DNA of 38,320 nucleotides from Allomyces macrogynus ATCC 38327 (lineage: Eukaryota; Blastocladiomycota; Blastocladiomycetes; Blastocladiales; Blastocladiaceae), in the NCBI GenBank assembly GCA_000151295.1, contig GG745362.1, positions 126,012-164,331 of the forward strand. Direction: 5' to 3'. Shown piece after piece: positions 1 to 10,740 of this stretch; positions within the stretch are counted from its first letter, which is position 1; each line of letters begins with the position of its first letter. The notes under the pieces were generated by a model that did no database searches, had not been told where the DNA came from, and worked only from the letters and a program-made list of their open reading frames with translations. Position numbers and translations under genes: made by a program.

Positions 1-231
1 GGTGTAGCGGCCACCGTCAGCGTCATCGTCGACGACCGAGGGGGCCGGCGGGGCATCGCGCCACGGCCAGGGCGTCTGATATGCGGGGGGAGGGGCGGCT
101 CCGTCGCCAGGCCCCGCAAGAGCGAGTGCAGCGGCGAGGAGCTGAGCGAGTGGGCCGTCGGGGTTGGCCGCGATGTCCGCGCGGGCGGCTGCGAGGACGG
201 CGGCGGGGTCATTGGGGGGGTTGACGTTCAT
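1..231 (-). CDS. Unknown Ala/Pro-rich protein, N-terminal part (runs off the left edge)
   Basis: On the minus strand an ATG at 231 opens a frame that stays open for all 77 codons to the edge of the window. The peptide starts MNVNPPNDPAAVLAAARADI and is rich in Ala, Pro and Asp. Codons prefer G or C in the third position, as in the confident genes here. No domain, signal peptide or membrane segment is visible in this part. The plus-strand frame over the same bases is also open, so the strand choice rests on the ATG and on codon use. Function unknown. Confidence 0.45.
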   Translation of the reverse strand, partial: MNVNPPNDPAAVLAAARADIAANPDGPLAQLLAAALALAGPGDGAAPPPAYQTPWPWRDAPPAPSVVDDDADGGRYT

Positions 232-440
232 GGTGCGGTGCAAGCGAACGAAGATCGGCCCCCAGGACGGTGTCGTGCGGTCTGCAGCGGCTTTTCGAAG
301 AGGCGAGGTTCTCTGGAGGTGGGAGTGGACGCCTTTATTTACGTTGATCACATTTTCAGTGCTTTTTGTTCACACAAATAAAGGTCTGTAGCGCCGAAGA
401 CGGCGCCTCTCACGATCATGGACGCCGAGGCTGGCGCGAC

Positions 441-459
441 GGATACCCTCCGGGTATCC
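441..459. repeat. Perfect inverted repeat (8-bp arms, 3-base loop)
   Basis: GGATACCC, loop TCC, GGGTATCC. It lies about 210 bp upstream of the minus-strand start at 231. It could be a hairpin or a binding site for a dimeric protein; no function is shown. Confidence 0.5.
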
Positions 460-662
460 GAGCCCGGCCGAACGGCCGAGCAGCCTGGCGAGGCCTGAGG
501 CAGGGCGACGGATACCAGGAGGTTGCGCATTTCATCGCTTGCGCTCGTGTCGCGGCGATAAGTGGGCCGTGGATTCCATTGACTTGTGCTATACGTATAT
601 ACATATTTCCGTCCATCTTGCTTCGTGTGTGCGTTGCATTTGTGTGAGTGTGGAGCGCGCTG

Positions 663-698
663 CACGATGCGCTTCACGATGCGCTTCACGATGCGGCG
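663..698. repeat. 12-bp tandem repeat, three copies
   Basis: The unit CACGATGCGCTT occurs twice exactly, followed by a third copy with two changes at its end. No coding frame is supported here. Confidence 0.7.
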
Positions 699-935
699 CG
701 CGGCTTTTTGGAGATTCTCAAGACTTGAGGCACTGTGGCTTCGTTGCCACGACCGACACACACATTTTGATTGGACTCGGAGTGCGATGTTGGACAACGC
801 TGCCTTCTGACTGGCAACATCGCCATCCCCACGCGATCACGCCGCTCATATGTCCTCCATTCGCCAGTTTCAATCAAAGTAATCGCAACGACGTGGAGGA
901 AGAAGAAATATTTCCATGTCCATGTCTCATTGCCG

Positions 936-1968
936 TTACCTCGACTCGGTGTGACTCCAACCAATCCCAACGGCCGATCTATCATCCCAACAATCAAATC
1001 TTACATAATGTTGCACCAGCCCCGCGCGCTCGACCGCGACCTCCACGGCCGCGCCCTGCCGCATTTCGTGCAGCACGTCGTGGACCTTGTCCAATGGCCA
1101 CTGCGCCTTGGTCGCGCGCAACTCGACGTCCGTGTTCTAGAGAATGCATGACGTCGTAATGACTCCTTACGAACAGTTCGACGAGGACGCCCTAAGGCAC
1201 GTCGACACCATCGGCGAGCGGGTCCTCTTGCATCTAGGTAACGGGGACGTGGACGGGGGAGGGGGGGGGGGGGGAGGGGAGCCGACGCAACGCGTTGGTC
1301 ATGATCCCAACTTTATCATCAACACGCACGCGGTACTTGAGGTAGCGGTCGAGGACGGCTGGGTCCGGGATGATCAGGCGCAGGATCTCGCGCATTTGCA
1401 CGGGTTCGATGGGATCGAGGTATGCGAGGCCAGCGACTAGGGTCGCGACGGACGGCGTGGCAGAGACCGATGGCGCAGCAAAGATCGGCGACGTGGAGAC
1501 AGACGCTGATCCCGCAACCTCGGCGTGGGCCGGGTTATGACCGTCGACGTTACGAGAGTCCTGCACAACTGCAGGATCCGCGGCGCTCGAAAGCAAGACT
1601 GCTAATGCTTGCGCGTGCAGCACCGCGGGCTGCGCGGGTGGAGAATCTTGAGAAAGTCTCTCGGAGGACTCGGCAACGTGACCGGCGGCGTCGTTGCGGG
1701 CAGATTCGCGGGCGGCGGGGGTGGGGAAGCTTGTGCGAGTGCCCTGGGCTTTTCTGCACTCAGCGGCGTGCCCGCTGGCGCCAAAACGGCCGGGATCGCC
1801 GGCGGTGGGGGCGGGGAAGCTTGCTTGTGTTCCAGAGGCAATGGTGAGGACGAGGGAGGGGGGCGCGGCGAGGATGGAGGAACCGGCGAACGAGTGCGCG
1901 GCGCAGCGACGGAGGCGGGGCGTCGATGTGGGAGGAGGCGAGGGCATGGACGCTTGACCCAAGATCAT
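936..1968 (-). CDS. Unknown Ala/Pro/Ser-rich protein, tentative two-exon model
   Basis: Proposed exons on the minus strand are 1968-1330 and 1136-936, giving 279 residues. The first exon encodes a low-complexity Ala/Pro/Ser-rich region with a degenerate internal duplication of about 27 residues (GTQASFPAPTAG and GTRTSFPTPAAR begin the two copies). A more ordered stretch follows, ending in DRYLKYR. A donor GTGCGT at 1329 and an acceptor TAG at 1137-1139 join in phase 0 to NTDVELRATKAQWPLDKVHD. The inferred intron (193 bp) is longer than others here and contains a G14 tract; nearer acceptors at 1233 and near 1193 are alternatives. No family recognised. The 3' end after the Tyr-Val near 1005 is uncertain, because GTAAGA there could be another donor. 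Confidence 0.4.
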
Positions 1969-2721
1969 ACTTGACTTTAATGTGCTTTAGCATGGCCAAA
2001 CTGGTTGTGCCTGTCTGCAATTTTTCAAGGCCAAGCAACGTCAGTTTGGTCACGCCAAGGTGCTAGATTTATGAATATTCCTTGCAGTTCTTGTTTTTGG
2101 CTGGTTCCCAACCAACCAAGACACAACTGGCCATGCTTTCTCTTTACCAAACAGCTGCTTTTTGTTCACACATGAGTGCATTTTTCATCAACTCTCGCCC
2201 ACGCTGATTGTATGCTGAATGCGGAACTGGCCAAGCAGTACTAGATCGCGCAATGCGGCCATTGACAACACGCTTGAGGTGGTCAGGATTGAGATGGCCA
2301 GTCGAAAATGCCCGATCATGTGCGCGCATGATAGCTTGCTCTTTGATGGCGTTAGTGTGGCAACGAAGGTCGTATGGCCCTCAAGATCAGAGCGGTCTTG
2401 AACGTGGCGTGCATCTCGTCAAACGTTGACGTTGGTGATCGTGCTCCACGAAAAGAGAAGTCGGGCATGATGCTTGCCGGTTCGCTTCGAGGCGCGAAGC
2501 GGCGCACGAAAGGACCCAGGCACTTCCGTTGCGTGCGTGTCAACAAGTTCTCGAAGGCAGAGCGAGCCTCTCTAATGTATTCGACTTTGCCGCACTTTCA
2601 AAAGCTCGCCAAACCACTTTCCTTTGCTCACATCTCTCGCACCTCGCGCTCCCGCGGGTCAACATCCACCATCCGATTGCATCTTTACCCGTCATCCAGC
2701 TTGCAGTAGCAACAACCAGCA
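1969..2721. other. Intergenic, probable promoter of the first SPRY gene
   Basis: Moderately A/T-richer than its surroundings, with only short overlapping frames that lack good codon use. I see no gene here. Confidence 0.5.
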
Positions 2722-4744
2722 ATGTTCAGCACCGCACTGCGGCCCCGGAACGGGTCTGCTCGGCGATTCTCGGCTCGCCGCACGCCTCCACGACGACTGC
2801 AGCAGCTTGTTCTCGCCTTTGCCGCGCTGCTCGTGGTTTTGGCCATGATTACGGTGCCTGCCGGCGCCGTACCCAAGGGCGGTGGCGGCGGGGGTAAGGG
2901 CGGCAGCAGCTCGTCGTCGTCCTCGTCCAAGGGCGGTTCGTCGTCGTCGAGTTCGTCGGGCTCAAGCAGTAGCAGTAGCAAGTCGGGCTCGAGTAGCACT
3001 GGCAGCACGAGCAAGTCGGGCAGTAGTAGTAGCTCGAGTCGTTCTTATGGTCCGTAGTGAACTCGAGCCGCTCGCCAAGTTGCGGACGTTGCGGACAGTC
3101 CATCCACGTCAAGAGACTGACGACCGCTTTGCTCCACCACGCCCAGGCTCGCCGTCTTACCCTATCGTTGGACCCATGGGCTACTACGGGTACTGGGGCC
3201 CCGTCTACTATGTGCCTGTCTCTGGGTCCTCGAATCGTATCCGCAACTGCACGTTTATCCAAACGAACCCAGACGGGTCGACGAACACGACCACCTACTA
3301 CACTGGCAACACGTGCCCCGACCCAGACGGCGGCCTGAGCGGCGGCGCGATTGCGGGCATCGTAATTGGCTCGCTTGTCGGTCTTTGCGTCTGCTGCGGG
3401 TTTGGATATTGGGCCGCAGCAGCCATGGGGTGTATGTGCTGCCACTGGGCCAAGAAAAAGAAGGAAAAGAAGCATAAGAACAAGTGGGAATCGCTGTCGA
3501 ACCCGCCGCACGTGCCGGACGTGCCGGAGGTGGTTGAGGAGGTCGACAACACGCCGCGGATCGAGATCACCGCGCAAGGATCGCTCGCGAACCCAGTGCA
3601 CGAGGCGTCGGCCGACGCCAACGAGCGCGGTGCCGAGTTTGTGCGCTTGAACCCGCCGCTCACGATTGTTTGGTCGCCCGAGTACGTTGCGCAGCTCATG
3701 GACAAGGCGCAAACGGCTAAGATAGTCGTCCCCGCTGACGCGACCAGCAAGGTGCGTGTCGACAATGGCGAAATGAGCAAGGTTGTGTTCTTCCCGGACC
3801 TGGCCGGGCCGAGCGTGCCCATGATGCCCGCTGAGCTCGACAAGAAGGACAAGTTTGCGCTCGAGTCGGATCAAATGATGGCCGCGTCCTCGTCGGCGAC
3901 CATGGCGCCGCTTGCCGTTCCACCCGCCATTGTTGGGCCGCACATGTCTGTGACCGACCCGGACGTGACCGTGTTTACGGCGTTCCCGCTGCCGTGGCTG
4001 CCCGCGAACCTGCCCAACCCGCCCGCGACCACGCGCGCCGTCGTCTACTTTGAAGTCGTCATCAAGTCGATTGATCCGCAAGCGACGCTCGCGATTGGGC
4101 TCACCCATTACCCGTACCCCTCGTTCCGTCTGCCCGGCTGGCACCCGTGGTCGATTGGTTACCACTCGGACGACGGCCGCTTGTTCGTCTCCGACTCGGA
4201 CCGCGGCCGCGAGTACGGCAAGCCCTACCGCGCCGGCGACGTGGTCGGTGTGGGCGTCGACACGCGCACGTGCCACGTCTTCTTTACGCGCAACGGCGTC
4301 AAGTTACCGGACATTACCGACGCGCAAGTGCCCGCGCCGTTTGTCGGAATTCATCCGGCGATTGGCGCCGACGGCGCATGTGAGGTCGACGTGCGCTGGC
4401 ACGGCGGGTTCCGGTGGGCCGATGCCGACGCCAAGGGGTTCGCGTACAGTCTCGACGACGCGGTGCCGGCGTACCCGGCCGTCTTGCCACCGCCACCGCC
4501 GATGGCGATGCCGTCGGCACCCACTGCGTTCCCGGACGCACCGAGCCCGCAGCCTGGCGAACCGGCACTGCCGGCGTACACGACGTTTGCGCGTGGGACT
4601 GCCGCGCCTGCGGATCCAGCAGCGGCTGTCACGGCACCTGTTTCCGCGCCAAGGTCGCCGACGCCGGCCGCCGCCGCTGTTCCGACCACGACGGCTCCTC
4701 CCGCTCCGACGACGACGACGACGACGACGATACCGCATCCATGA
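2722..4744 (+). CDS. SSH4/EAR1-like transmembrane SPRY protein, copy 1
   Basis: Exons 2722-3049 and 3147-4744 (97-bp intron, donor GTCCGT, acceptor CAG, phase 1) encode 641 residues. Order: hydrophobic signal sequence (about 25-48), Gly/Ser-rich stalk (50-108), a short ectodomain with NCTF...NPDGS...CP (about 143-167), one TM (about 176-200), basic stop-transfer (KKKKEKK), a conserved cytoplasmic linker, a SPRY domain (about 405-535, with PYPSFRLPGW, VFFTRNGVKL and IGADGACEV), and a Pro-rich tail with LPAY near 584. The SPRY sequence is very close to yeast Ssh4/Ear1, which are endosome/vacuole membrane adaptors for the Rsp5 ubiquitin ligase; LPxY fits WW-domain binding. Family assignment is from recalled motifs, and cargo is unknown. 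First of three tandem copies. Confidence 0.87.
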
Positions 4745-5432
4745 GCGTGACCCGGATTAGAAGTGCCATATGCGCGCGCGGTTTTGTGTTCGCGCGGCGC
4801 GGCGCGGCACGCATTGCTGTTGCATTTGTCTATCAATACATTCGTCTGTCTCTTCCTTGCGCGCGCGTCCTTGGTTCTTGGCTCACTGAGTCTTCCACCC
4901 GCAGGTTCTCTCGTGATGACAACCATTCAGGCGCGCCCCGACGACTTCAAACAAACGGCACGACGATTGCCAACCCTGTGCGCGTGTGGCAGATGGTCGC
5001 AGCACATAGCATAAGAACTGCGGATGCGCCGACCCAGGCCGCACGTCGCCTTTCACGCGCGCCACCGAAAGCAAGGCAACTCGCTGCCACCATCACAACA
5101 AATGACACGAATGGCACGCAAGAACGGCCGCTCGCAGGACTGTCCGCCTCTCTGCCCAGGTTGCATCGCCCCGTCGCCTACTCGCCAGCACCCACGTGTG
5201 CATGCCTTGCGCACCCAAGCCAGGGAGCAGGCTGCAAAACTGCGGACCCACAGGATTGACCCTCGTTTGGGGTCCACCAACGAGGGCCCTTTCGCCATCG
5301 CCATTGCGTTGCCCCGTACACACCATCAAGAAAGACTCGTCCTCTGACAGTACAAATGATCGCCGAGGCCACGACCCAGACTCGCAACACGCCTGTCTCG
5401 ACCGACCGCACTCTTTCCACCGGACTACGACC
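4745..5432. other. Intergenic between SPRY copies 1 and 2
   Basis: No supported gene. It probably contains the 3' UTR of copy 1 and the promoter of copy 2. Frames on both strands lack plausible protein character. Confidence 0.5.
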
Positions 5433-7402
5433 ATGACAGGCTGCGTCAGCCGTGATTCTCGACCTCGACGCTCACGATGGCATCAGCTCATTGACGCTGC
5501 GACACTCCCCCTCGCCGTGATCGTCACGTCGTCGCTTGCGCCGGCTCCCGCAGCCGCCTTGCCGGCTGGCGCAACGACTTCGAGTTCAAGTACGACCAGC
5601 TCGAGCAGCAGCAGTTCCAGCTCGAGCAGCAGCAGCAAGCCAAGTACGTCGAGCTCGAGCAGCGGCAGCAGCTCATCAAGCGCAGCAAAACCGTCCACAT
5701 CGTCGCCATCATCGAGCGGGTCCTCCACGTCTACGAGTAAATCCGGCAGCACGTCCAGCACAAGCAGTTCCAGCACCCCGAAATCGATTCCGAGCGCTGT
5801 ATCCGTTCCGCGCAGCTGGGGTACGTTCCGCGACCATTTTTATTGTTTCGCTCGACACCAGCGCCCCCCTTTTCGCGGCAGTGCAGGCGCAAACTGATTC
5901 AAATCGCTCTCCACCCGCTAGGTTCATCTACCTCGCCCATCACCGGGCCCAACGGATACCAAGGGTACTGGCAGCCGTACACCTACTACTCGGACGACTC
6001 TCTGACCACTTCGTCGAACGTGGCGACGTGCACGTTTGTCGAAACCAACCTGGACGGGTCGATCAAGTCGACTACCATCTACTACGGTGATGCGTGCCCA
6101 AACCAAGGCGGGCTCAGTGACTGGGCCATTTTCGGGATCGTGATCGGCGCGCTTGCCGGGCTTTGGCTCCTCGCCGCCCTGTGCAGGTGCCTCTTCTGTA
6201 AGAAGAAGAAGAAGCGGGAGGGGGAGGGGGAGAGTCGCAGCCAGCGCCGCCGGCGTCGGAAAAGGGAGAATCAGGCCGCAGGCGGGCAGCCGAGCCCGAG
6301 CGCCGCTGCTCCACTGACCAGTCGGCCATCGCGTCTCGGTAGTCGTCAGACCGGTCAGCAGCCAACTGTGAAGCCAGTTGCACCCACCCCACCCGCGCCT
6401 GAAGTCCTGCTCACGCTGCCGCTGCCGAACGAGTCGGTCACCGACGCGCGGAGGCGTGCCGCCGATTTCGTCAAGCAGTACCCGGCGCGCGCCTTCCACT
6501 GGACGCCCAACAACATTGCGCGGCTCGTCGACAAGACGCAAGTCGCGCACTTGGCCGTGCCGGACGCGCTCCACGACATGGTCTGGGTCGCGACATGTAA
6601 CGGCGGTGAGCTCGTCCGCGTCGTGTTTTTCCCGAAGACGACGCTCGCGGAACCGACGCCATCGAGTGCGGCGCCGCCAACACTGACTGGACCGCCGCCA
6701 TCGCTTGACACCAAGGTTCCGTTCCTCGAGAGCGATCTCGGGGCGATGGCGCCCGCATCGTCGTCATCTACGGCGGCGGCTGCGACTTCCCCACCCGATC
6801 GCAACACGGAGGTGACCGTGCTGACGGCGCTCTCGCTCCCATGGCTTCGACCAACGCTTCCGCCGGGCGTCCCAACCCCGCACCCAACGACGCGCGACGT
6901 GATCTACTTCGAGGTCGCGATCACGAAGCTGGATCCGTCCACGACGCTCGCCATTGGCTTCGCCAACTTCCCCGCGCCGTCATACCAGCTCCCCGGGCGG
7001 CACCCGTGGTCGCTCGCGCTGCACTCGAACACGGGCCAAGTGCTCGTCAACAGCACCCCGCGCGGGTCCAGCAGCGGCAAGCCGCTGCACGAGGGCGACA
7101 TTATCGGTCTCGGCATCGACACGCGCACCAGTGCCGTGTTCTTCACGCGCAACGGCGTCAAGCTGTCAGAAATCACCGACGCGAATTTGCCGGCGCCGTA
7201 TGTCCCCGTGCACCCTGCGTTTGGTGCTGATGGGCCGTGTGAGATCGAGGTGCGCTGGCACGGGCACGAGTTCCAGTGGTCCGACGCGAATACGCACAAT
7301 TACGAGTACCGGTTGGAAGAGGGGGTGGAGGTGGATCCGCCGCCAGCGCCGATGGTGCCGATGGCGAGCGACGCTGAGTTGCCGCCGTACACACCCGTTT
7401 GA
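5433..7402 (+). CDS. SSH4/EAR1-like transmembrane SPRY protein, copy 2
   Basis: Exons 5433-5820 and 5922-7402 (101-bp intron, donor GTACGT, acceptor TAG, phase 1 exactly as in copy 1) encode 622 residues. The start MTGC is chosen because copy 3 begins MTSC. Order: signal sequence (Leu/Ala-rich, about 25-48), a long Ser/Thr stalk interrupted by KPSTSS units, ectodomain with CTF...NLDGS...ACP, one TM (about 196-221), KKKKK stop-transfer, linker with FHWTPNNIARLVDK, SPRY domain (about 455-583, VFFTRNGVKL, FGADGPCEIEV), and the extreme C-terminus ELPPYTPV. The terminal LPPY places a putative WW-binding site four residues from the end. Role inferred as a Rsp5/NEDD4-type ubiquitin-ligase adaptor on an endomembrane or the plasma membrane. 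Confidence 0.88.
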
Positions 7403-8151
7403 GCGCCGCCGCTGGCTGCGTGAGATGGTCCGGTGGACGCGATAGAGTCGTGATTCGCGTTTGCGAAAAAGTGGATGCTTGCAGTCTAGTTGATAATATT
7501 TTGTGCTGTGATGATGTATACCATTTTCGTGATCGGTTCAATTGTTCGCTGAGATTCAATGGAGATGGCTGCTTGTCCACCCTGCTTGCAGTGCGCAGCA
7601 CCTGACATCCATACATCCGCGCTTGGCCCTGCAGCCGCCTGCATGGGGACGCACAACTGTCGCATGCTGTTGTTGGGTGACCAGAGCCGCGAGACGCGTC
7701 TTGCATCGCGCGGGACACTTGCGATGAGCTTCTGGACGCCACCATCCAACGTCCCCCACCTCCAAAGCAGCTGCAGAACACTGCCGCTGCGGTGGACAGC
7801 TGATCCAATAACTTAAAAAAAAATCAAATCGGCGTTTACGGCCGACGAGCAACCGAACAAGCAAGACTTGACGTGGCAAACACGTCAAGAACCGACAGAA
7901 CAGACATCTGTTTGGTGTCGCAGAGAACAAGGACAATGGGCCGAGAAGTCGGACCAGGCAGTGCGCCGCTCATGTTCGCGTGGCGACCCACGCGTTCCTT
8001 GGCTCTCCGAGAATAAACATCCTCTTGTCGTTCAACGATGCCGTGGACGATGGAGAGTTGGAGGCGGCGAAGCGGCTGGTCTTTTCGCCTCTTTGAAATA
8101 GAAATGGGCCCTCGCTCTCGCGACGCTCGCTACGTGCCAGTTCTCCACACC
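7403..8151. other. Intergenic between SPRY copies 2 and 3
   Basis: No supported gene. A short A tract lies near 7816. An in-frame ATG at 8104 would lengthen copy 3 by 16 residues, but the start at 8152 fits the paralogue better. Confidence 0.5.
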
Positions 8152-9132
8152 ATGACTAGCTGCAACCACAATGACCGCTCCCGTACCATGCGTGCTCGCA
8201 CGCATCGACGCGTTTTGCTCGTGTCAGCTGCCGCGGTTCTGCTCGTCGCCGTCATAGCCACGCTCGGCGCGACGCCAGCCACAGCTTTGCCCAAGGCTGG
8301 TGGAGGCGGGTCAAAAACAAGCTCGACGAGTACAGCCGTGAGCCAGCCAACTGCAACCGCAACTTCGACGAGTTTACCATCCAACACCGTGACGCCCCAG
8401 TCGACCGGCTCGTCGAGTTCCAGCAGCATCAAACCAGCCAAAATCAAGCCGAGCAAAAGCAGTGCAGCACGGTCGGCCGACGTTGGTGCGTTCTTTGGGG
8501 TTCCCGTGTTGTGCGTACTAGCTTGGTTTTTGTTTGTTCAGTGCGGTTTCGCGTTCCGCAGCTGACCATGACGATGGATGTTGCCTGTAGGCTCGCCGTC
8601 CTCGCCCATTGTCGGCCCGACCGGGTCCTTGGGCTACTGGCGGCGCCCCGCATCCCCCAACTTGCTCAACTCGACCACGACGGCCGCGGCATCAACGGCG
8701 ACGCGCAACTGCACGTTCACGGCGATTAACCCGGACGGGTCTACCAACGCGACGCAAGTCTACATTGACGACGCGTGTCCGAGGTTTTTCGACGAGGAGG
8801 ACGAAGAAGGCGACGAGGACAACGATTTTGACGCCGATTTCGACGACGAGGAGGAAGACGAGTTTGAGTTGAGCGATGATGCCGTGATTGCGATCGTTTG
8901 TGGCAGTATCGCCGGCTCGGCGTGCCTGATTGCGACGTGCTTGTACGTTGCGCACCGGAAAAAGCCTTGCCGTCGGTGGGAGCAGGTGCAGTCACCCGAT
9001 TCTGGACCACGAGCTGGTCCTGAGCCGTTGGCGACGGCGGGTCCTCCAGCCGCGCCGCCGCCCATGGCGAGTGCGAGCGAGCCTGTGCTCTCCGAGCGCT
9101 CGTCCACGGAAAAGCCGGCGCTGCCGCGGTAG
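8152..9132 (+). CDS. Truncated SSH4/EAR1-like paralogue, copy 3, without SPRY domain
   Basis: Exons 8152-8485 and 8591-9132 (105-bp intron, donor GTGCGT, acceptor TAG, phase 1 at the same place as in copies 1 and 2) encode 291 residues. The N-terminal signal sequence, LPK-Gly-rich start of the stalk, and ectodomain (SPIVGPTG, then CTF...NPDGS...ACP) match the paralogues. Two things differ: an insertion of some 30 almost entirely acidic residues just before the TM (about 209-232), and a cytoplasmic tail of only about 60 residues that ends ALPR before a TAG. The linker, SPRY domain and LPxY motif are absent, and I found no SPRY-coding sequence downstream. It may be a surface protein or a decoy without ligase coupling; recent truncation is the alternative. 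Confidence 0.75.
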
Positions 9133-9452
9133 GTGGACCGGTGGAGAGGGTGAGAGTCAAGTCGTGTACCATATCCGTTTTTGTCGTGCCATGTCTGCAT
9201 TTTTTGTAGGATTCGTGCTCCAACATACCGACCTGACTTGACCCTCACAAGTTAATGGCTTCGGACGCGTGTTTCTGCTCCGCTCCACGCTCGCAGCCCC
9301 CACCATACCTGCAGCTGTCAGTTCCCGGCCCAGCTGTTGCGTTCGCGGTCGGTGCGTCGGCTGCGAGACGTGATCTTTGTTGACCAGTAGTCGCGCAACA
9401 GCCCACTCGTCAGGCGATTTCGCTGATCTCCCCAACGACCGCGACCACCACC
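9133..9452. other. Intergenic, 3' flank of SPRY copy 3
   Basis: Searched in all frames for a displaced SPRY exon (the TFRxG/FFTRNG and ADGPCEV-type motifs) and found none. No other gene is supported. Confidence 0.5.
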
Positions 9453-10740
9453 ATGCTCGCGCTCCACGACGATCAGCGCCAGATTACCACGCCCAACCGC
9501 TCGCAAAATGTCCAGCAGCCTCGCACAAGATCCTCGGCCGCGATTCCACGCGCCCAACGTCAGTCATCACCGGCGCTCCTGTCCCTGACGGACCGTCGAC
9601 ACGACCTGCAATCACATTCCATCAAGAAATCGCCGCGCTGCCGACGACGTGAGCGATGACGACGATGTTTCCGGCGTGGACCACGCCGCCGGAATTGAGC
9701 CCGTCGGGTTGAAGTGTGTCGCGCACTGGCCGCGATAGGCTGGTGGGACTGGGCGCCGTGTTTGTCGGCAAGAATACGGTCTGGCATGGTGCTCTTGGCC
9801 GACGACATGGTGCTCGCGAACCAGCTCCCGCCCGAGCTCGTCGAGCCGGTCATTATGGCCTGGCGCGTCGTGTCAAAGTGCTCATCGCTCGCATCCCTGT
9901 TTTTGGACGACCGATCCGGCACGACCACCATCTCACCGATATTTTTTGCGAGACTGATCTGACTGATTTATCGCGTCGACGAACTAGACCACACCTGCTT
10001 TGATATCCCGCTCGCGAGCCTCACTGCACACGGCTCCTTCCCTGGATCCCTCGTTGTGCACACCTCGACATGACACTCCTGCCGTGTGCTCGACTCCAGT
10101 CCCGTCAACCCTGCCGTCTACCCGACCCTTTGCGCCCACATGCAAAAATTGCTCCACGACGTGACCTCGCTCGACTTGCAACGTGTGCGAGTCGCCGTCG
10201 ACAAGGTGCCGGCCATGGCGAGCCGGCGCGGCGCGCCCGCGCGTGGCCAAATCGGCCGTGACCAAGACCATGGGCGGTGCGCCAAGCCATGGGCGGTGGG
10301 CCGAAGCAGTCATCGATGCAAGCCAAGTTGCTCGGAGGTGGTGGAGAACGGTCTACGCCGCCGACTGACTCGGTTGCCGCTGCGCCGGCCGAGACTGCGA
10401 CTGCGCGGGCTGCTCAGGGGCCCGAAATGCGGTACGCGACCGGCAACCCCAAGATCATCGACGACCACGATTTGGGCGGTTTCTGACCGATTGGTCGACT
10501 TGTAGCTTGACGGCCGGTCTGCACAACGCGCTTGTCAACTACACGTACGCGCCCGACGCGTCAACGACCGCCGAGCACGTCTCTTCAAGCATGGATCCGG
10601 CGTGGTCGCAACGGTGCCAGTCGCTCGCGCACTTGCCGCGCGTGTCGGTGCACTCGCGTCGATCCAAGTCCTGGACGCATCGGTACTGTCGATCGCAAGC
10701 TGGTCGTGTGCCACGATGAACACTTACCAACGCGCGCAAT
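9453..10740 (+). pseudogene. Scrambled coding remnant(s), family not recognised
   Basis: Plus-strand segments with good codon use occur in changing frames: from ATG 9453 (MLALHDDQRQITT), then an acidic stretch near 9640-9720 (DDVSDDDDVSGVDHAAGIE), then GLGAVFVGKNTVWHG near 9740, LANQLPPELVEPVIMAW near 9810-9870, RVDELDHTCFDIPLASLTAH near 9970-10030, and YPTLCAHMQKLLHD near 10120. Frames change too often, and without GT/AG pairs in matching phase, for a simple spliced gene. A decayed gene, or several, is the best reading; assembly indels could contribute. The fragment LPPELVEPVI is faintly F-box-like, which is not enough to name it. Confidence 0.35.

Larger units (their letters stand above)
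232..935. other. Intergenic region with small repeats
   Basis: No convincing gene. It holds an 8-bp inverted repeat with a 3-base loop (441-459), a 12-bp unit repeated three times (663-698) and an A/T-rich patch near 590-610 that could belong to a promoter of the minus-strand gene at the left edge. Overlapping short frames on both strands look like GC-driven shadows. Confidence 0.5.

Noticed and set aside
2882..3146. Upstream extension of the SPRY reading frame as the N-terminus of copy 1.
   Set aside because: It is an out-of-frame reading of the Ser-rich exon plus the intron; splicing in phase 1 gives a signal peptide and stalk, as in copies 2 and 3.
2849..4276. Long minus-strand frame of 475 codons opposite SPRY copy 1.
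   Set aside because: Arg/His/Val-rich shadow caused by high GC at third positions of the sense gene; no domain or signal.
9120..9452. Donor-like GTAGGT at the stop of SPRY copy 3, which might lead to a hidden SPRY exon.
   Set aside because: No SPRY-like sequence was found in any frame downstream to 9450 or beyond in the decayed zone.
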